From: Antedon mediterranea
Taxonomy: Eukaryota; Echinodermata; Crinoidea; Comatulida; Antedonidae
DNA: 64,000 nt
Assembly (NCBI RefSeq): GCF_964355755.1
Contig: NC_092679.1
Location: 23,932,432 to 23,996,431 of the forward strand
Direction of reading: 5' to 3'
The translations under genes and the position numbers were made by a program. The first letter of the stretch is position 1, and the number at the start of each line of letters is the position of its first letter. Positions 1-11,577 of this stretch are shown piece by piece. Below the pieces are notes generated by a model that searched no databases, was not told the origin of the DNA, and saw only the letters and a program-made list of their open reading frames with translations.

Positions 1-1389
1 ATTTTGTCCGTGAATTATCTTGATATCAGTTTCATCTATCTAAGTCAATTTTTCAGAGTATATTCCTTATGGCCAGGAATCGATGTGGTTATATTTTCAC
101 GATGCGTAATCAAAAATTACGCGGTCTACGCGCGATTTTACGAAATCACGTTTGTAATCACATCTTCACAAGCATGAATCACAATTAAACAAAATTTGGT
201 ACTCATAAATTTCAGGTCATATTTCATCATATGGCAATACAATTACGTGCGTAGCGCATATAACGCTTGCGTACGCGCGCTTAAAATGTTCAAAATTGTC
301 AAAATTTATTTTCGATGAAATTAGAGTACGTTTCAGGCAATTTTAAGCGTTTAAAAAATTGCCATGAGTGCGCAGATTTTTGCACGCGCACTGCGCGTTA
401 TACGTTAATGCGCACTCTTTTTGTCCGATTTCGGTTGTACAACCTTTCTTTAATAATATCATCATATTTTATTCACTTTTCAACGCGTAATTGCCTTATA
501 CGAGCACGTCAAAAGTGACAGGCTACGCACGTGTAAGTTAACAAAATGGTGAAAATATGCTAAATTTTAAAATTAATATAGATCGTCAGAATGCTCGGGA
601 ACACATATTTTTTATTTCATTTTCTTGAAGTGTATGTATCTTATGTATGATTTATTATTAAACTAAGGGAACAAAAGTTGATTAAGCCATAATTAATTGC
701 ATATTAAATTAAAAAAAATTCATTTCGACAATCAAACAAATTATGACATTTTCTTAGGCCAAAATAACAAACTTAACATTAACTTTCTTCCTTCAAAAAT
801 TCATATATTAAAGTTAAAAGTATGTAGTTTGACAGTGCATCATTTGTATACATTTTAAAGATGTCATCATGGTAAAAAATTATAATTCATTTCGGTATGT
901 AATAATCTATTTGCATCAAAGTGGTTACTGCATAGTAAATACAAGGAGGAATTTTTCTACAACTTTTAGTCAGTTGTGTACGGCTCGGTGGTCTGTGCTC
1001 GTGTCTATGGCATTCAAGGTACCGAGATCGAGTCTCACCGTGGGAAACGAAATAAGTTTTTTTTTTTATTATCCATATTTTTTGTTCAAATTTATTTCTT
1101 AGTGTATAGATTATACACATGATTTATAATGAAATCTAGATAAAAATTAACTGATGTCTTTATTATTATGTAACAACAAATGTGGTTTATGACATTATAC
1201 GCATATGGATCATTGATCGGATTGTGATACCGGCTATGGTGTTCGCGTTAGCAAGGTCCTATCATATATTATAAATAATTAAAGATTCTGAGAAAATCAA
1301 TCAATCAATATATCTTTTAAAAATCAATTATCTTTATTTAAATCAATGCATATAACCTATAATTCGTCATAGTGACGAATTAAATCTAG
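1..1389 (+). repeat. Helitron/Helentron-like repeat unit 1 of array A
   Basis: This is an almost complete copy of a ~1.4 kb unit, lacking only a few bases at its left end because the window starts there. It closes with the inverted repeat AATTCGTCA-TAG-TGACGAATT followed by AAATCTAG and then T, which fits the Helitron rule of a 3' hairpin, CTRR and a following T. A tRNA-like module with A-box- and B-box-like sequences lies at about 980-1050. The short open frame at 315-518 recurs in other units and has no start context or protein signature, so I do not call it a gene. The unit is nearly identical to the one at 4371-5784. Confidence 0.75.
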
Positions 1390-2747
1390 TTTATTTATTC
1401 TTTCCTTAGCACTATTTGTCCGTCAATTATCTTGATATCAGTTTCATCTAACTAAGTCAATTTTTCAGAGTATATTCCTTATGGCCAGGAATCGATGTGG
1501 TTATGTTTTCACGGTGCGCAATCAAACATTACGCGGTCTACGCGCGATTTAACGAAATCACGTTTGTAATCATATCTTCACAAGCATGAATCACTTTTAA
1601 ACAAAATTTGGTACTCATAAATTTCAGGTCATATTTCATCATATGGCAATACAATTACGTGCGTAGCGCATATAACGCATGCGTACGCGCGCTTAAAATG
1701 TTCAAAATTGTCAGAATTTATTTTCGATGAAATTAGAGTACGTTTCAGGCAATTTTAGGCGTTTAAAAATTGCCATAAGTGCGCAGATTTTTGCACGCGC
1801 ACTGCGCGTCAAACGTTATTGCGCACTGTTTTTGTCCGATTACTGTTGTATAACCTTTCTTTAACAATATCATCATATTGTATTAACTTTTCAACGCCAA
1901 ACAGCGTTATACGAGTACGTCAAAAGTGACAGGCTACGCACGTGTAAGTTAACAAAATGGTGAAAATATGCTAAATTTTAAAATTAATATATATCGTTAG
2001 AATGCTCGGGAACACCGATTTTTTATTTCATTTTCTTGAAGTGTATGTATCATATGTATGATTTATTATCAAATAAAGAGAACAAAAGTTGATTAAGTCA
2101 TCATTAATGGCATATTAAATTTACAAAAATTAATTTCGACAATCAAACAAATTATACAATTTTCTTAGGCCGAAATAACAAACTTAACATTAACTTTCTT
2201 TCTTAAGAAGTTCATATATTAAAGTTAAAAGTATATAGTTTGACAGTGCATCATTTTTAAAAATCTTTAAAGATGTCATCATAGTAAAACATTATAATTC
2301 ATTACGGTATGTAATAATCTATCTGCACCAAAGTGGTTACTGCATAGTAAATACACGGAGGAATATTTCCATATTTTTTAGTCAGTTGTGTATGGCTCGG
2401 TGGTCTTTGCTCGTGTCTATAGCATTTAAGGTACCGAGTTCGAGTCTCACCTTGGGAAACGAAACAAAATAAGATTTTTTTTTATTATCCGTATTGTTTG
2501 TTCAATTGTATTTCTTAGTGTATAGATTACACAAAATGTGGTTTATGACATTATATACGCAGAAGGATCTTTGATCGGATTATGATACCGGCTATTGTAT
2601 TTGCGTTAGCAAGATCCTATCATATATTATAAATAACTAAAGATTCTGAGAAAATCAATCAATCAAAATATCTTAAATCAATCAATTATCTTTATTTAAA
2701 TCAATGCATATAACCTATAATTCGTCATAGTGACGAATTAAATCTAG
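1390..2747 (+). repeat. Helitron/Helentron-like repeat unit 2 of array A
   Basis: This head-to-tail copy begins directly after the CTAG of unit 1 with TTTATTTATTCTTTCC and ends with the same hairpin plus CTAG at 2744-2747. It carries the GTACGCGCGC-rich middle segment and the tRNA-like module (about 2391-2460). It differs from unit 1 by scattered substitutions and small indels. No intact protein is encoded. Confidence 0.75.
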
Positions 2748-4370
2748 TTTATTGGTTATCCGCCTCAAGCGGATAACCTTTGTTATTGTAGTGTTACTTT
2801 TTTTTTTTATTATTCTTCTTTCTTTCTCCGATTTTGTGTACGCGTTTTCTCTTGAACGTGTTAACATAACATTTTGTAACTTGGTCAACATATAGACAAT
2901 TAACTGAAGATGTACTGCGAAGCTTTTTGACAATGTCAGATCCGCGTAGCGTAAGTTACGCGCGATTTTCTGAAAATCTTAAATCGGTCATAACTTCGAA
3001 ACCGATAAATATTTTTTAACGAAATTTTCAGCCACGTTTTCTTCACATCAATGGCTAACTTTTTCGCTCTTCAGCAAATTTTTGAACACTAGAAAGTCTG
3101 CGCGTAAACTGCGTTTGAAATTTTAAAATGCTCCTAATTTGTGCACGCTGTTTCTCTGTAACGCGTTAACATAACATTTTGTAACTTGTTCAACATATAG
3201 ACATTTTACTGAAGTTGTCCAGCCAAGCTTTTTGACGATGTCAGAGCCGCGTAGCGTAAGTTACGCGTGATTTTCTGAAAATCTTAAATTGGTTATAACT
3301 TCGAAACAAATGAATATTTTTTAACGTCATTTTCAGCCACGTTTGCTTCACATCAATAGTTAACTTTTTTAACGCTATCGCAATTTGTAACATTAGAAAG
3401 TGCGCGCGTAAATGGCGTTTGAAATTTTAAAATGCTTCAAATCAATTTCTGATTAAATTAGAGCACGATTCAGGTCATTTTAAGCGTTTAAAAAATTGCC
3501 ACTGGTGCGCACATTTTTACGCGCGCACGGCGCAGGGAACAGGTATGAGCATTTCTTTTACACGATTTGTGTTTTTAAATCTTCTGTTAACAATTTTACG
3601 TTATTTTATTCACTTTTCAACTTGAAATGGCGTTCTACGAGCACGTTAAACATGACAGGTTGCGCACGAAAACGTCAACAAATTGTGAAAATGTTCCAAA
3701 ATATGTCTACTTTTAAAAATGACACAGTTCATCAGAATGCAAGGTTACCCCCATTTTTTATTTTAATTTCTTGCAGTGTATGAATCATAGGTCTGATTTA
3801 TTATAGTGTTGAATGCTAAAACGTGTTTGATGGCTACATTATTTGCATATTAAATATAATTTTTGAAATATTTATCATCAAACAAACATAAACTTATTCA
3901 AAGAGCAAAACAATAAACATAACATTTATCTTTTTTCTTTACATGTTAATATATAAAACTTGAAAGTATGTACTTTCATAAAATATCAGCGTTTAAAATT
4001 TTTGAAGATTTCATCATAGTAAAATTTATGATTTAAGTTTGATATGTAATAATCAACTTGCATCGAGGGGGTTCACGACATACCGAATGAACGAGGACTC
4101 TTTCTTCGGATTTTCGTCAGCAGGTGGTCATATGGCTCGATGTGTAATGCAACCGACTTTGGTATCAGAGGTACCGGGTTCGAGTCCCGTCACGGGAAAA
4201 CAATTAATTAAAAGGGTTTAGTTGGTTATTACACTGAGAGGGCAGTTTTAATTTTGAATAGCCTACTTTTTTTGGAAAAGTCATAACTTGGAAGTACTTG
4301 AATACGCAAGATACGCTTTGTTGCTGGCGGATAACCAAACTCGTCCTCAAGTGACGAGTTTAAGTTCTAG
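2748..4370 (+). mobile_element. Divergent Helentron-like element inside array A
   Basis: This element has the same architecture as the array units but different ends. Its head is a hairpin, GGTTATCCGC-CTCAA-GCGGATAACC, at about 2753-2777. Near its 3' end GCGGATAACC reappears, followed by a second hairpin (ACTCGTC, loop, GACGAGT) and TTAAGTTCTAG, with T next. An internal segment of about 295 bp is tandemly duplicated (for example GTTAACATAACATTTTGTAA at 2870 and again at 3165). The middle is recognisably related to the array unit around 3465-3530. A tRNA-like module with a better-preserved B box (GGGTTCGAGTCCC) lies at about 4127-4199. Classification as a nonautonomous Helitron-2/Helentron relative is inference from end structure; no Rep/helicase is present. 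Confidence 0.65.
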
Positions 4371-5784
4371 TTTATTTATTCTTTCCTTAGCACTATTTTG
4401 TCCGTGAATTATCTTGATATCAGTTTCATCTATTTAAGTCAATTTTTCAGAGTATATTCCTTATGGCCAGGAATCGATGTGGTTATATTTTCACGATGCG
4501 TAATCAAAAATTACGCGGTCTACGCGCGATTTTACGAAATCACGTTTGTAATCATATCTTCACAAGCATGAATCACAATTAAACAAAATTTGGTACTCAT
4601 AAATTTCAGGTCATATTTCATCATATGGCAATACAATTACGTGCGTAGCGCATATAACGCTTGCGTACGCGCGCTTAAAATGTTCAAAATTGTCAAAATT
4701 TATTTTCGATGAAATTAGAGTACGTTTCAGGCAATTTTAAGCGTTTAAAAAATTGCCATGAGTGCGCAGATTTTTGCACGCGCACTGCGCGTTATACGTT
4801 AATGCGCACTCTTTTTGTCCGATTTCGGTTGTACAACCTTTCTTTAATAATATCATCATATTTTATTCACTTTTCAACGCGTAATTGCCTTATACGAGCA
4901 CGTCAAAAGTGACAGGCTACGCACGTGTAAGTTAACAAAATGGTGAAAATATGCTAAATTTTAAAATTAATATAGATCGTCAGAATGCTCGGGAACACAT
5001 ATTTTTTATTTCATTTTCTTGAAGTGTATGTATCTTATGTATGATTTATTATTAAACTAAGGGAACAAAAGTTGATTAAGCCATAATTAATTGCATATTA
5101 AATTTAAAAAAATTCATTTCGACAATCAAACAAATTATGACATTTTCTTAGGCCAAAATAACAAACTTAACATTAACTTTCTTCCTCCAAAAGTTCATAT
5201 ATTAAAGTTAAAAGTATATAGTTTGACAGTGCATCATTTTTGTACATTTTTAGAGATGTCATCATAGTAAAAAATTATAATTCATTGCGGTATGTAATAA
5301 TCTATCTGCACCAAAGTGGTTACTGCATAGTAAATACACGGAGGAATTTTTCTACAATTTTTAGACAGTTGTGTATGGCTCGGTGGTGTGTGCTCGTGTC
5401 TATGGCACTCAAGGTACCGAGATCGAGTCTCACCTTGGGAAACGAAATAAGATTTTTTTTTTATTATCCGTATTGTTTGTTCAAATTTATTTCTTAGTGT
5501 ATATATTATACACATGATTTATAATGAAATCTAGATAAAAAATAACTTATGTCTTTATTATTATGTAACAGCAAATGTGGTTTATGACATTATACGCAGA
5601 GGGATCTTTGATCGGATTGTGATACCGGCTATTGTATTCGCGTTAGCAAGGTCCTATCATATATTATAAATAATTAAAGAATCTGAGAAAATCAATGAAT
5701 CAAAATATCTTTTAAAAATCAATTATCTTTATTAAAATCAATGCATATAACCTATAATTCGTCATAGTGACGAATTAAATCTAG
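4371..5784 (+). repeat. Helitron/Helentron-like repeat unit 3 of array A
   Basis: This unit starts right after the CTAG of the divergent element and ends with the shared hairpin and CTAG (5781-5784). The stretch corresponding to 315-518 encodes the same 67-residue frame without a single difference, so units 1 and 3 separated recently or were homogenised. The tRNA-like module is at about 5373-5441. Confidence 0.75.
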
Positions 5785-7214
5785 TTTATTTATTTATTTA
5801 TTTATTTATTTATTCTTTCCTTAGCACTATTTGTCCGTCAATTATCTTGGCATCGGTTTTATCTATCTAAGTCAATTTTTCAGAGTATATTCCTTATGGC
5901 CAGGAATCGATGTGGTTATGTTTTCACGGTGCGCAATCAAAAATTACGCGGTCTACGCGCGATTTAACAAAATCACGTTTGTAATCATATCTTCACAAAC
6001 ATGAATCACTTTTAAACAAAATTTGGTACTCATAAATTTCAGGTCATATTTCATCATATGGCAATACAATTACGTGCGTAGCGCATATAACGCATGCGTA
6101 CGCGCGCTTAAAATGTTGAAAATTGTCAGAATTTATTTTCGATGAAATTAGAGTACGTTTCAGGCAATTTTTAGCGTTTAAAAAATTGCCATGAGTGCGC
6201 AGATTTTTGCACGCGCACTGCGCGTCAAACGTTAATGCGCACTGTTTGTGTCTGATTACTGTTGTATAACCTTACTTTAATAATATCATCATATTTTATT
6301 CACTTTTCAACGCGAAACAGCGTTATACGAGCACGTCAAAAGTGACGGGCTACGCACGTGTAAGTTAACAAAATGGTGAAAATATGCTAAATTTTAAAAT
6401 TAAAATATATCGTTAGAATGCTCGGGAACACCTATTTTTTATTTAATTTTCTTGAAGTGTATGTATCATATGTATGATTTATTATGAAATTAGAAGAACA
6501 AAAGTTGATTAAGTCATCATTAATGGCATATTAAATTTAACAAAATTAATTTCGACAATCAAACAAATTATAACATTTTCTTAGGCCAAAATAACAAACT
6601 TAACGTTAACTTTCTTCCTTAAGAAGTTCATATATTAAAGTTAAAAGTATATAGTTTGACAGTGCATCATTTTTTTAAATTTTTAAAGATGTCATCATAG
6701 TAAAACATTATAATTCATTGCGGTATGTAATAATCTATCTGCACCAAAGTGGTTACTGCATAGTAAATACACGGAGGAATTTTTCTCCAAGTTTTATTCA
6801 GTTGTGTATGGCTCGATGGTCTGTGCTCGTGTCAATGGCATTCAAGGTACCGAGTTCGAGTCTCACCTTGGGAAACGAAATAAGATTTTTTTTTTATTAT
6901 CCGTATTGTTCAAATTTATTTCTTAGTGTATAGATTATACACATGATTTATAATGAAATCTAGATAAAAAGTTACTTTATGTCTTTTTTATTATGTAACA
7001 ACAAATGCGGTTTATGACATTATACGCAGAGGGATCTTTGATCGGATTGTGATACCGGCTATGGTGTTCGCGTTAGCAAGGTCCTATCATATATTATAAA
7101 TAATTAAAGATTCTGAGAAAATCAATCAATCAATATATCTTTTAAAAATCAATTATCTTTATTTAAATCAATGCATATAACCTATAATTCGTCATAGTGA
7201 CGAATTAAATCTAG
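5785..7214 (+). repeat. Helitron/Helentron-like repeat unit 4 of array A
   Basis: This unit begins with an expanded TTTA microsatellite (about 5786-5815) and then the common TTCTTTCCTTAGCACTA start, and ends at the hairpin plus CTAG (7211-7214). The tRNA-like module lies at about 6806-6875. Its sequence is closest to unit 6 in array B. Confidence 0.75.
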
Positions 7215-8617
7215 TTTATTTATTCTTTCCTTAGCACTATTTGTCCGTCAATTATCTTGATATCAGTTTCATCTAACTAAGTCAATTTTTCAGAGTATAT
7301 TCCTTATGGCCAGGAATCGATGTGGTTATGTTTTCACGGTGCGCAATCAAACATTACGCGGTCTACGCGCGATTTAACGAAATCACGTTTGTAATCATAT
7401 CTTCACAATCATGAATCACTTTTAAACAAAATTTGGTACTCATAAATTTCAGGTCATATTTCATCATATGGCAATACAATTACGTGCGTAGCGCATATAA
7501 CGCATGCGTACGCGCGCTTAAAATGTTCAAAATTGTCAGAATTTATTTTCGATGAAATTAGAGTGCGTTTCAGGCAATTTTAAGTGTTTAAAAAATTGCC
7601 ATAAGTGCGCAGATTTTTGCACGCGCACTGCGCGTCAAACGTTGTTGCGCACTGATTTTGTCCGATTACTGTTGTATAACCTTTCTTTAACAATATCATC
7701 ATATTGTATTAACTTTTCAACGCCAAACAGCGTTATACGAGTACGTCAAAAGTGACAGGCTACGCACGTGTAAGTTAACAAAATGGTGAAAATATGCTAA
7801 ATTTTAAAATTAATATATATTGTTAGAATGCTCGGGAACACCGATTTTTTATTTCATTTTCTTGAAGTGTATGTATCATATGTATGATTTATTATGAAAT
7901 TAAGAGAACAAAAGTTGATTAAGTCATCATTAATGGCATATTAAATTTACAAAAATTAATTTCGACAATAAAACAAATTATAACATTTTCTTAGGCCGAA
8001 ATAACAAACTTAACATTAACTTTCTTCCTTAAGAAGTTCATATATTAAAGTTAAAAGTATATAGTTTGACAGTGCGTCATTTAAAAAAATCTTTAAAAGA
8101 TGTCATCATAGTAAAACATTATAATTCATTGCGGTATGTAATAATCTATCTGCACCAAAGTGGTTACTGCATAGTAAATACACGGAGGAATATTTCCATA
8201 ATTTTTAGGCAGTTGTGTATGGCTCGGTGGTCTTGGCTCGGTGGTCTTTGCTCGTGTCTATAGCATTCAAGGTACCGAGGTCGAGTCTCACCTTGGGAAA
8301 CGAAACGAAATAATATTTTTTTTTATTATCCGTATCGTTTGTTCAATTGTATTTCTTAGTGTATAGATTAGATGATTTATAATGAAATTTATTTAAAAAC
8401 ACAAAATGTGGTTTATGACATTATATACGCAGAAGGGTCTTTGATCGGATTATGATACCGGCTATTGTATTTGCGTTAGCAAGATCCTATCATATATTAT
8501 AAATAACTAAAGATTCTGAGAAAATCAATCAATCAAAATATCTTAAATCAATCAATTATCTTTATTTAAATCAATGCATATAACCTATAATTCGTCATAG
8601 TGACGAATTAAATCTAG
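7215..8617 (+). repeat. Helitron/Helentron-like repeat unit 5, right end of array A
   Basis: This is the last unit of the array. It ends with the hairpin and CTAG at 8614-8617, followed by T and unrelated DNA, which marks the true right boundary of the repeat. In this copy the A-box-like GGCTCGGTGGTCTTGG segment of the tRNA-like module is duplicated (about 8219-8250). Confidence 0.75.
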
Positions 8618-10147
8618 TTATTATTTTATTCCTCTTAAATACCGTAACATTATTAGCAAACGAATATAAGATAGACAAGAAGAAATGTAGTCAAATATGG
8701 CTAAATACATATCATGCTAATATTGATTATAAATCACGTGCAACGCGACTCTACAGCTCACTATTTCGGTCGGTCGGTCGGTTGGTCGGTAAACACTAAT
8801 TTAAATTTAGCACACGACTGCAGCCATGTATAGTCTTGTTTTGAATCACGTGGAGATAAAAATAATTCACAGCCACTTGCAAATGACATTTATCAAGAGA
8901 ATGTTCTTTATTTTTCTAATTTCCATCAGGAACAAGATGCAAATGATGAAAATACGTACGCATCATATTGCTGCTTTGTGTGTTCATTGTTTTAAATAAT
9001 AGGCCTACAAATGTGTCTGTCGAAGGTATTAGGCCTGATACTTATAGTTGTTTGAGCGCTACTCAAGTCGCTCACCTAACAAATGATTTACCAATACTGA
9101 TTTACCTCCGCCAAGGAGGTATATTTAATCAATATATAGCGTGTGTTTGTTGGGACCATTTGGGACCATGGTCCAAATTCTGGACCACTTTTTAGTATAG
9201 GCCTACTTTTCATACCTGCTAGTGTTAAAAGATAGGACAGAATTTTTCAAAAGTCCTCTTGGATGGAGAATTAAAAAACATACACTATATCAAATACATT
9301 AACAATATAAAACTGATTGAACCATATTGTACTGTATGTGCGTTAGTGTATTACACGGTATAAAACCGCGCGTCATCTTGATTTGGAGGCACAGATCACT
9401 AGATTTCCAATTAAATCTCAGTTTTATAATAAGCCCAACAAAATAATATGTTTTATGGAATTTGAATAATAAACATTATGTCACCCAGAAATAATCTGAA
9501 TATTTTAAATAAAAGGAAGAAGAAAACAGAAAAGTGGCAGAAATACCGATACTGAAAATAGTAAACAAACGTGAAAAGACAAAACAGACTGCAGACAAAC
9601 AGAACTGAAAGGTTAAATGAATAAGGAACTATAACAACCATACTGTCTCTGGTTTTGTAATTATGCTATGTAAATGGTAAATGTATTGTTACAGTAGTAT
9701 CCGATCATGTGAGTACACAACTGAGAGTGGACTTTAGGACCATTGAAGCAACTCTCTGTATTTTCATGACACTGGTCCACCGGCGGAATAACAAAAGGTA
9801 AGAAATGATAACTTAGTGCAAGTATTAATGTATAGAATTAGGTGTATTGCTAGTGATTTTTAATTAAAATAGTTTAGCTAACGAACAAGTTACTACATAG
9901 CCTACTCCGCCGCACAACTACAATGGATTAAGTATTTGCATAGTAGTATTGAACTTGTCATTTCCGTTAGGTTTTTTTTATTATTCCGACGCCTTAAAAA
10001 CAATGTGTAGACCTAACTGTAGACTAGGCAGTAGTTATCTGTCACCACCTCAGTTAGATATTTGGGGCCATTTATTTACACCATGAGTTAATGGAAACTC
10101 TATTTTCAATCCTTGGTGGGCACCAAATAATTACATTATTTTATGTA
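8618..10147. other. Intergenic, with a GGTC-repeat element and a hairpin relic
   Basis: No gene is visible. At 8738-8810 lies a short dispersed element (CACGTGCAACGCGACTCTAC, then a GGTC microsatellite, then GTAAACACTAA) that recurs at about 34088-34145 and, inverted, at about 45640-45725. At 9103-9121 a palindrome TACCTCC-GCCAA-GGAGGTA resembles the hairpin heads of the Helentron-like elements in this window. The remainder is AT-rich unique-looking sequence without a supportable feature. Confidence 0.6.
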
Positions 10148-11203
10148 CAGGCCCGTAGCCAGGGGGGGTTTTTATGGTTCGGGCGAACCCCCCCTTTACA
10201 GCGAACCCCCCTTAACCGACTGCGAACCCCCATCCCCGACATGCCCAATACCTCACCCTCATCTCCGAAAATCGTCCAAATAGGTGCCCCACAGTACAAA
10301 AAGTTGTTCGTAAATTAAAAAATTTGTAAACTCGTTCGGAATAACTCATACAGTACCTTCTTCCCTGTATGAGAGTACTTCGAGTGATATAGTCTGTAAA
10401 GAGTTGCAAATGAATTGCCGATTTTAACCTGAAAAACAAATGTTTGGTCCCTGCATGTAACATGATATTGACGCGTCTCACAGCGAGCTGGGGGACGGAC
10501 GAACGATTCGTACAAAGGACACCGCCAGACAACTGCGTACCAATTGTTTAGATCACTGGCAGTCAGGCAGCATGCATAAAGTATATAGCCTTCCGACATA
10601 CATCAGTATTTATGTGTGGCTATGAAGTATAATGTATCATAGAGGATTATAGTGAATATTAATATTTTACACTATAATATCTATGGTATCATGTACTGTA
10701 GTTCACATTATGACATCCGATTATTTTTTTCTAGACCACCAGCCGATACGTACTCAAATGTATCAATATCACCTATTTACATTGGCATATTTAATTTCCT
10801 CAACAAATTGCTGTAAATAAATATTATAGATAGAGCTATAATAAGAATTGCATTTGCCTTCACCCAGTGTGCTTTTTTCGGGGCTTCTCCTAGACGTACG
10901 TTCGCATTGAACTTGAACGCAAAACAAAATATCGAGTAAATGATCAAACAATCGGCGGTTCCGCACAGAGCACGCGCATCTAACATACGGCAACAAATGT
11001 TATCGTTAGTCCATGAGTCCAAGTACGATCGTTTTGCTCATTGGTAGCATGCTGCATGAGAGTGTCTTTTCCGGCCATCTAGGGGTGTCATTTAACAAAA
11101 TTTGCTTCGCCTCAGGGGGGGGGGGGGGGTAGGTATGGGGGTGGGGGTGACCCAAATACTTAGTGTGCGAACCCCCCCTTGACAGATCCTGGCTACGGCC
11201 CTG
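10148..11203. mobile_element. Nonautonomous DNA transposon, 1056 bp
   Basis: The left end reads CAGGCCCGTAGCCAGG and the right end CCTGGCTACGGCCCTG, inverted copies with one mismatch. ATGTA directly precedes the left end (10143-10147) and directly follows the right end (11204-11208), a likely 5-bp target duplication. Subterminal G and C tracts are shared by both ends. No transposase is encoded; the open frames on either strand lack recognisable domains. The CAGGG-type end recalls hAT elements, but those make 8-bp duplications, so the superfamily is left open. Confidence 0.75.
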
Positions 11204-11577
11204 ATGTAGATGACGTACTATAGCCTACGTCGATAATAAAACTGAGTCTGAGCTTATTTTCTTCTTGTTAGCCTTAAGCATTGTTTACTAGGACACCACG
11301 CTTTATTATATTGCGAGGGAAATTCGAGTACGTTTGAAGACTGTCCTGTCCGTTGTATATAGTTTTATGACACGTGACACGTTACTAGGCACTACATTTT
11401 GATAAGAAAATATTAACTGACGTATAGGTATATTTTAGATGTATCAACTTAACACAAAATCACTCTATTGTTTGAGCGCGCATAATAGTCACTGTCTGTT
11501 GTGCCATGCCAACGCATTGTGTCGGTACAGAATGTTCTGTGCATTTTGTAAACTCGTATCCTTCACTGATTGATTAG

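Noticed and set aside
315-518. A 67-residue frame recurring at 4709-4912, 7552-7755, 20906-21109 and 22316-22519
   Set aside because: It lies inside the noncoding-looking repeat unit, is broken in units 2 and 4, and matches no protein type I recognise; its conservation follows from repeat identity.
980-1050. Functional tRNA gene in each repeat unit
   Set aside because: A and B boxes are recognisable, but the arms do not form a proper cloverleaf in any unit; best regarded as a tRNA-like module.
10212-10599. Overlapping ~100-residue frames on minus inside the 10148-11203 element
   Set aside because: No transposase or other domain; typical random frames in a nonautonomous element.
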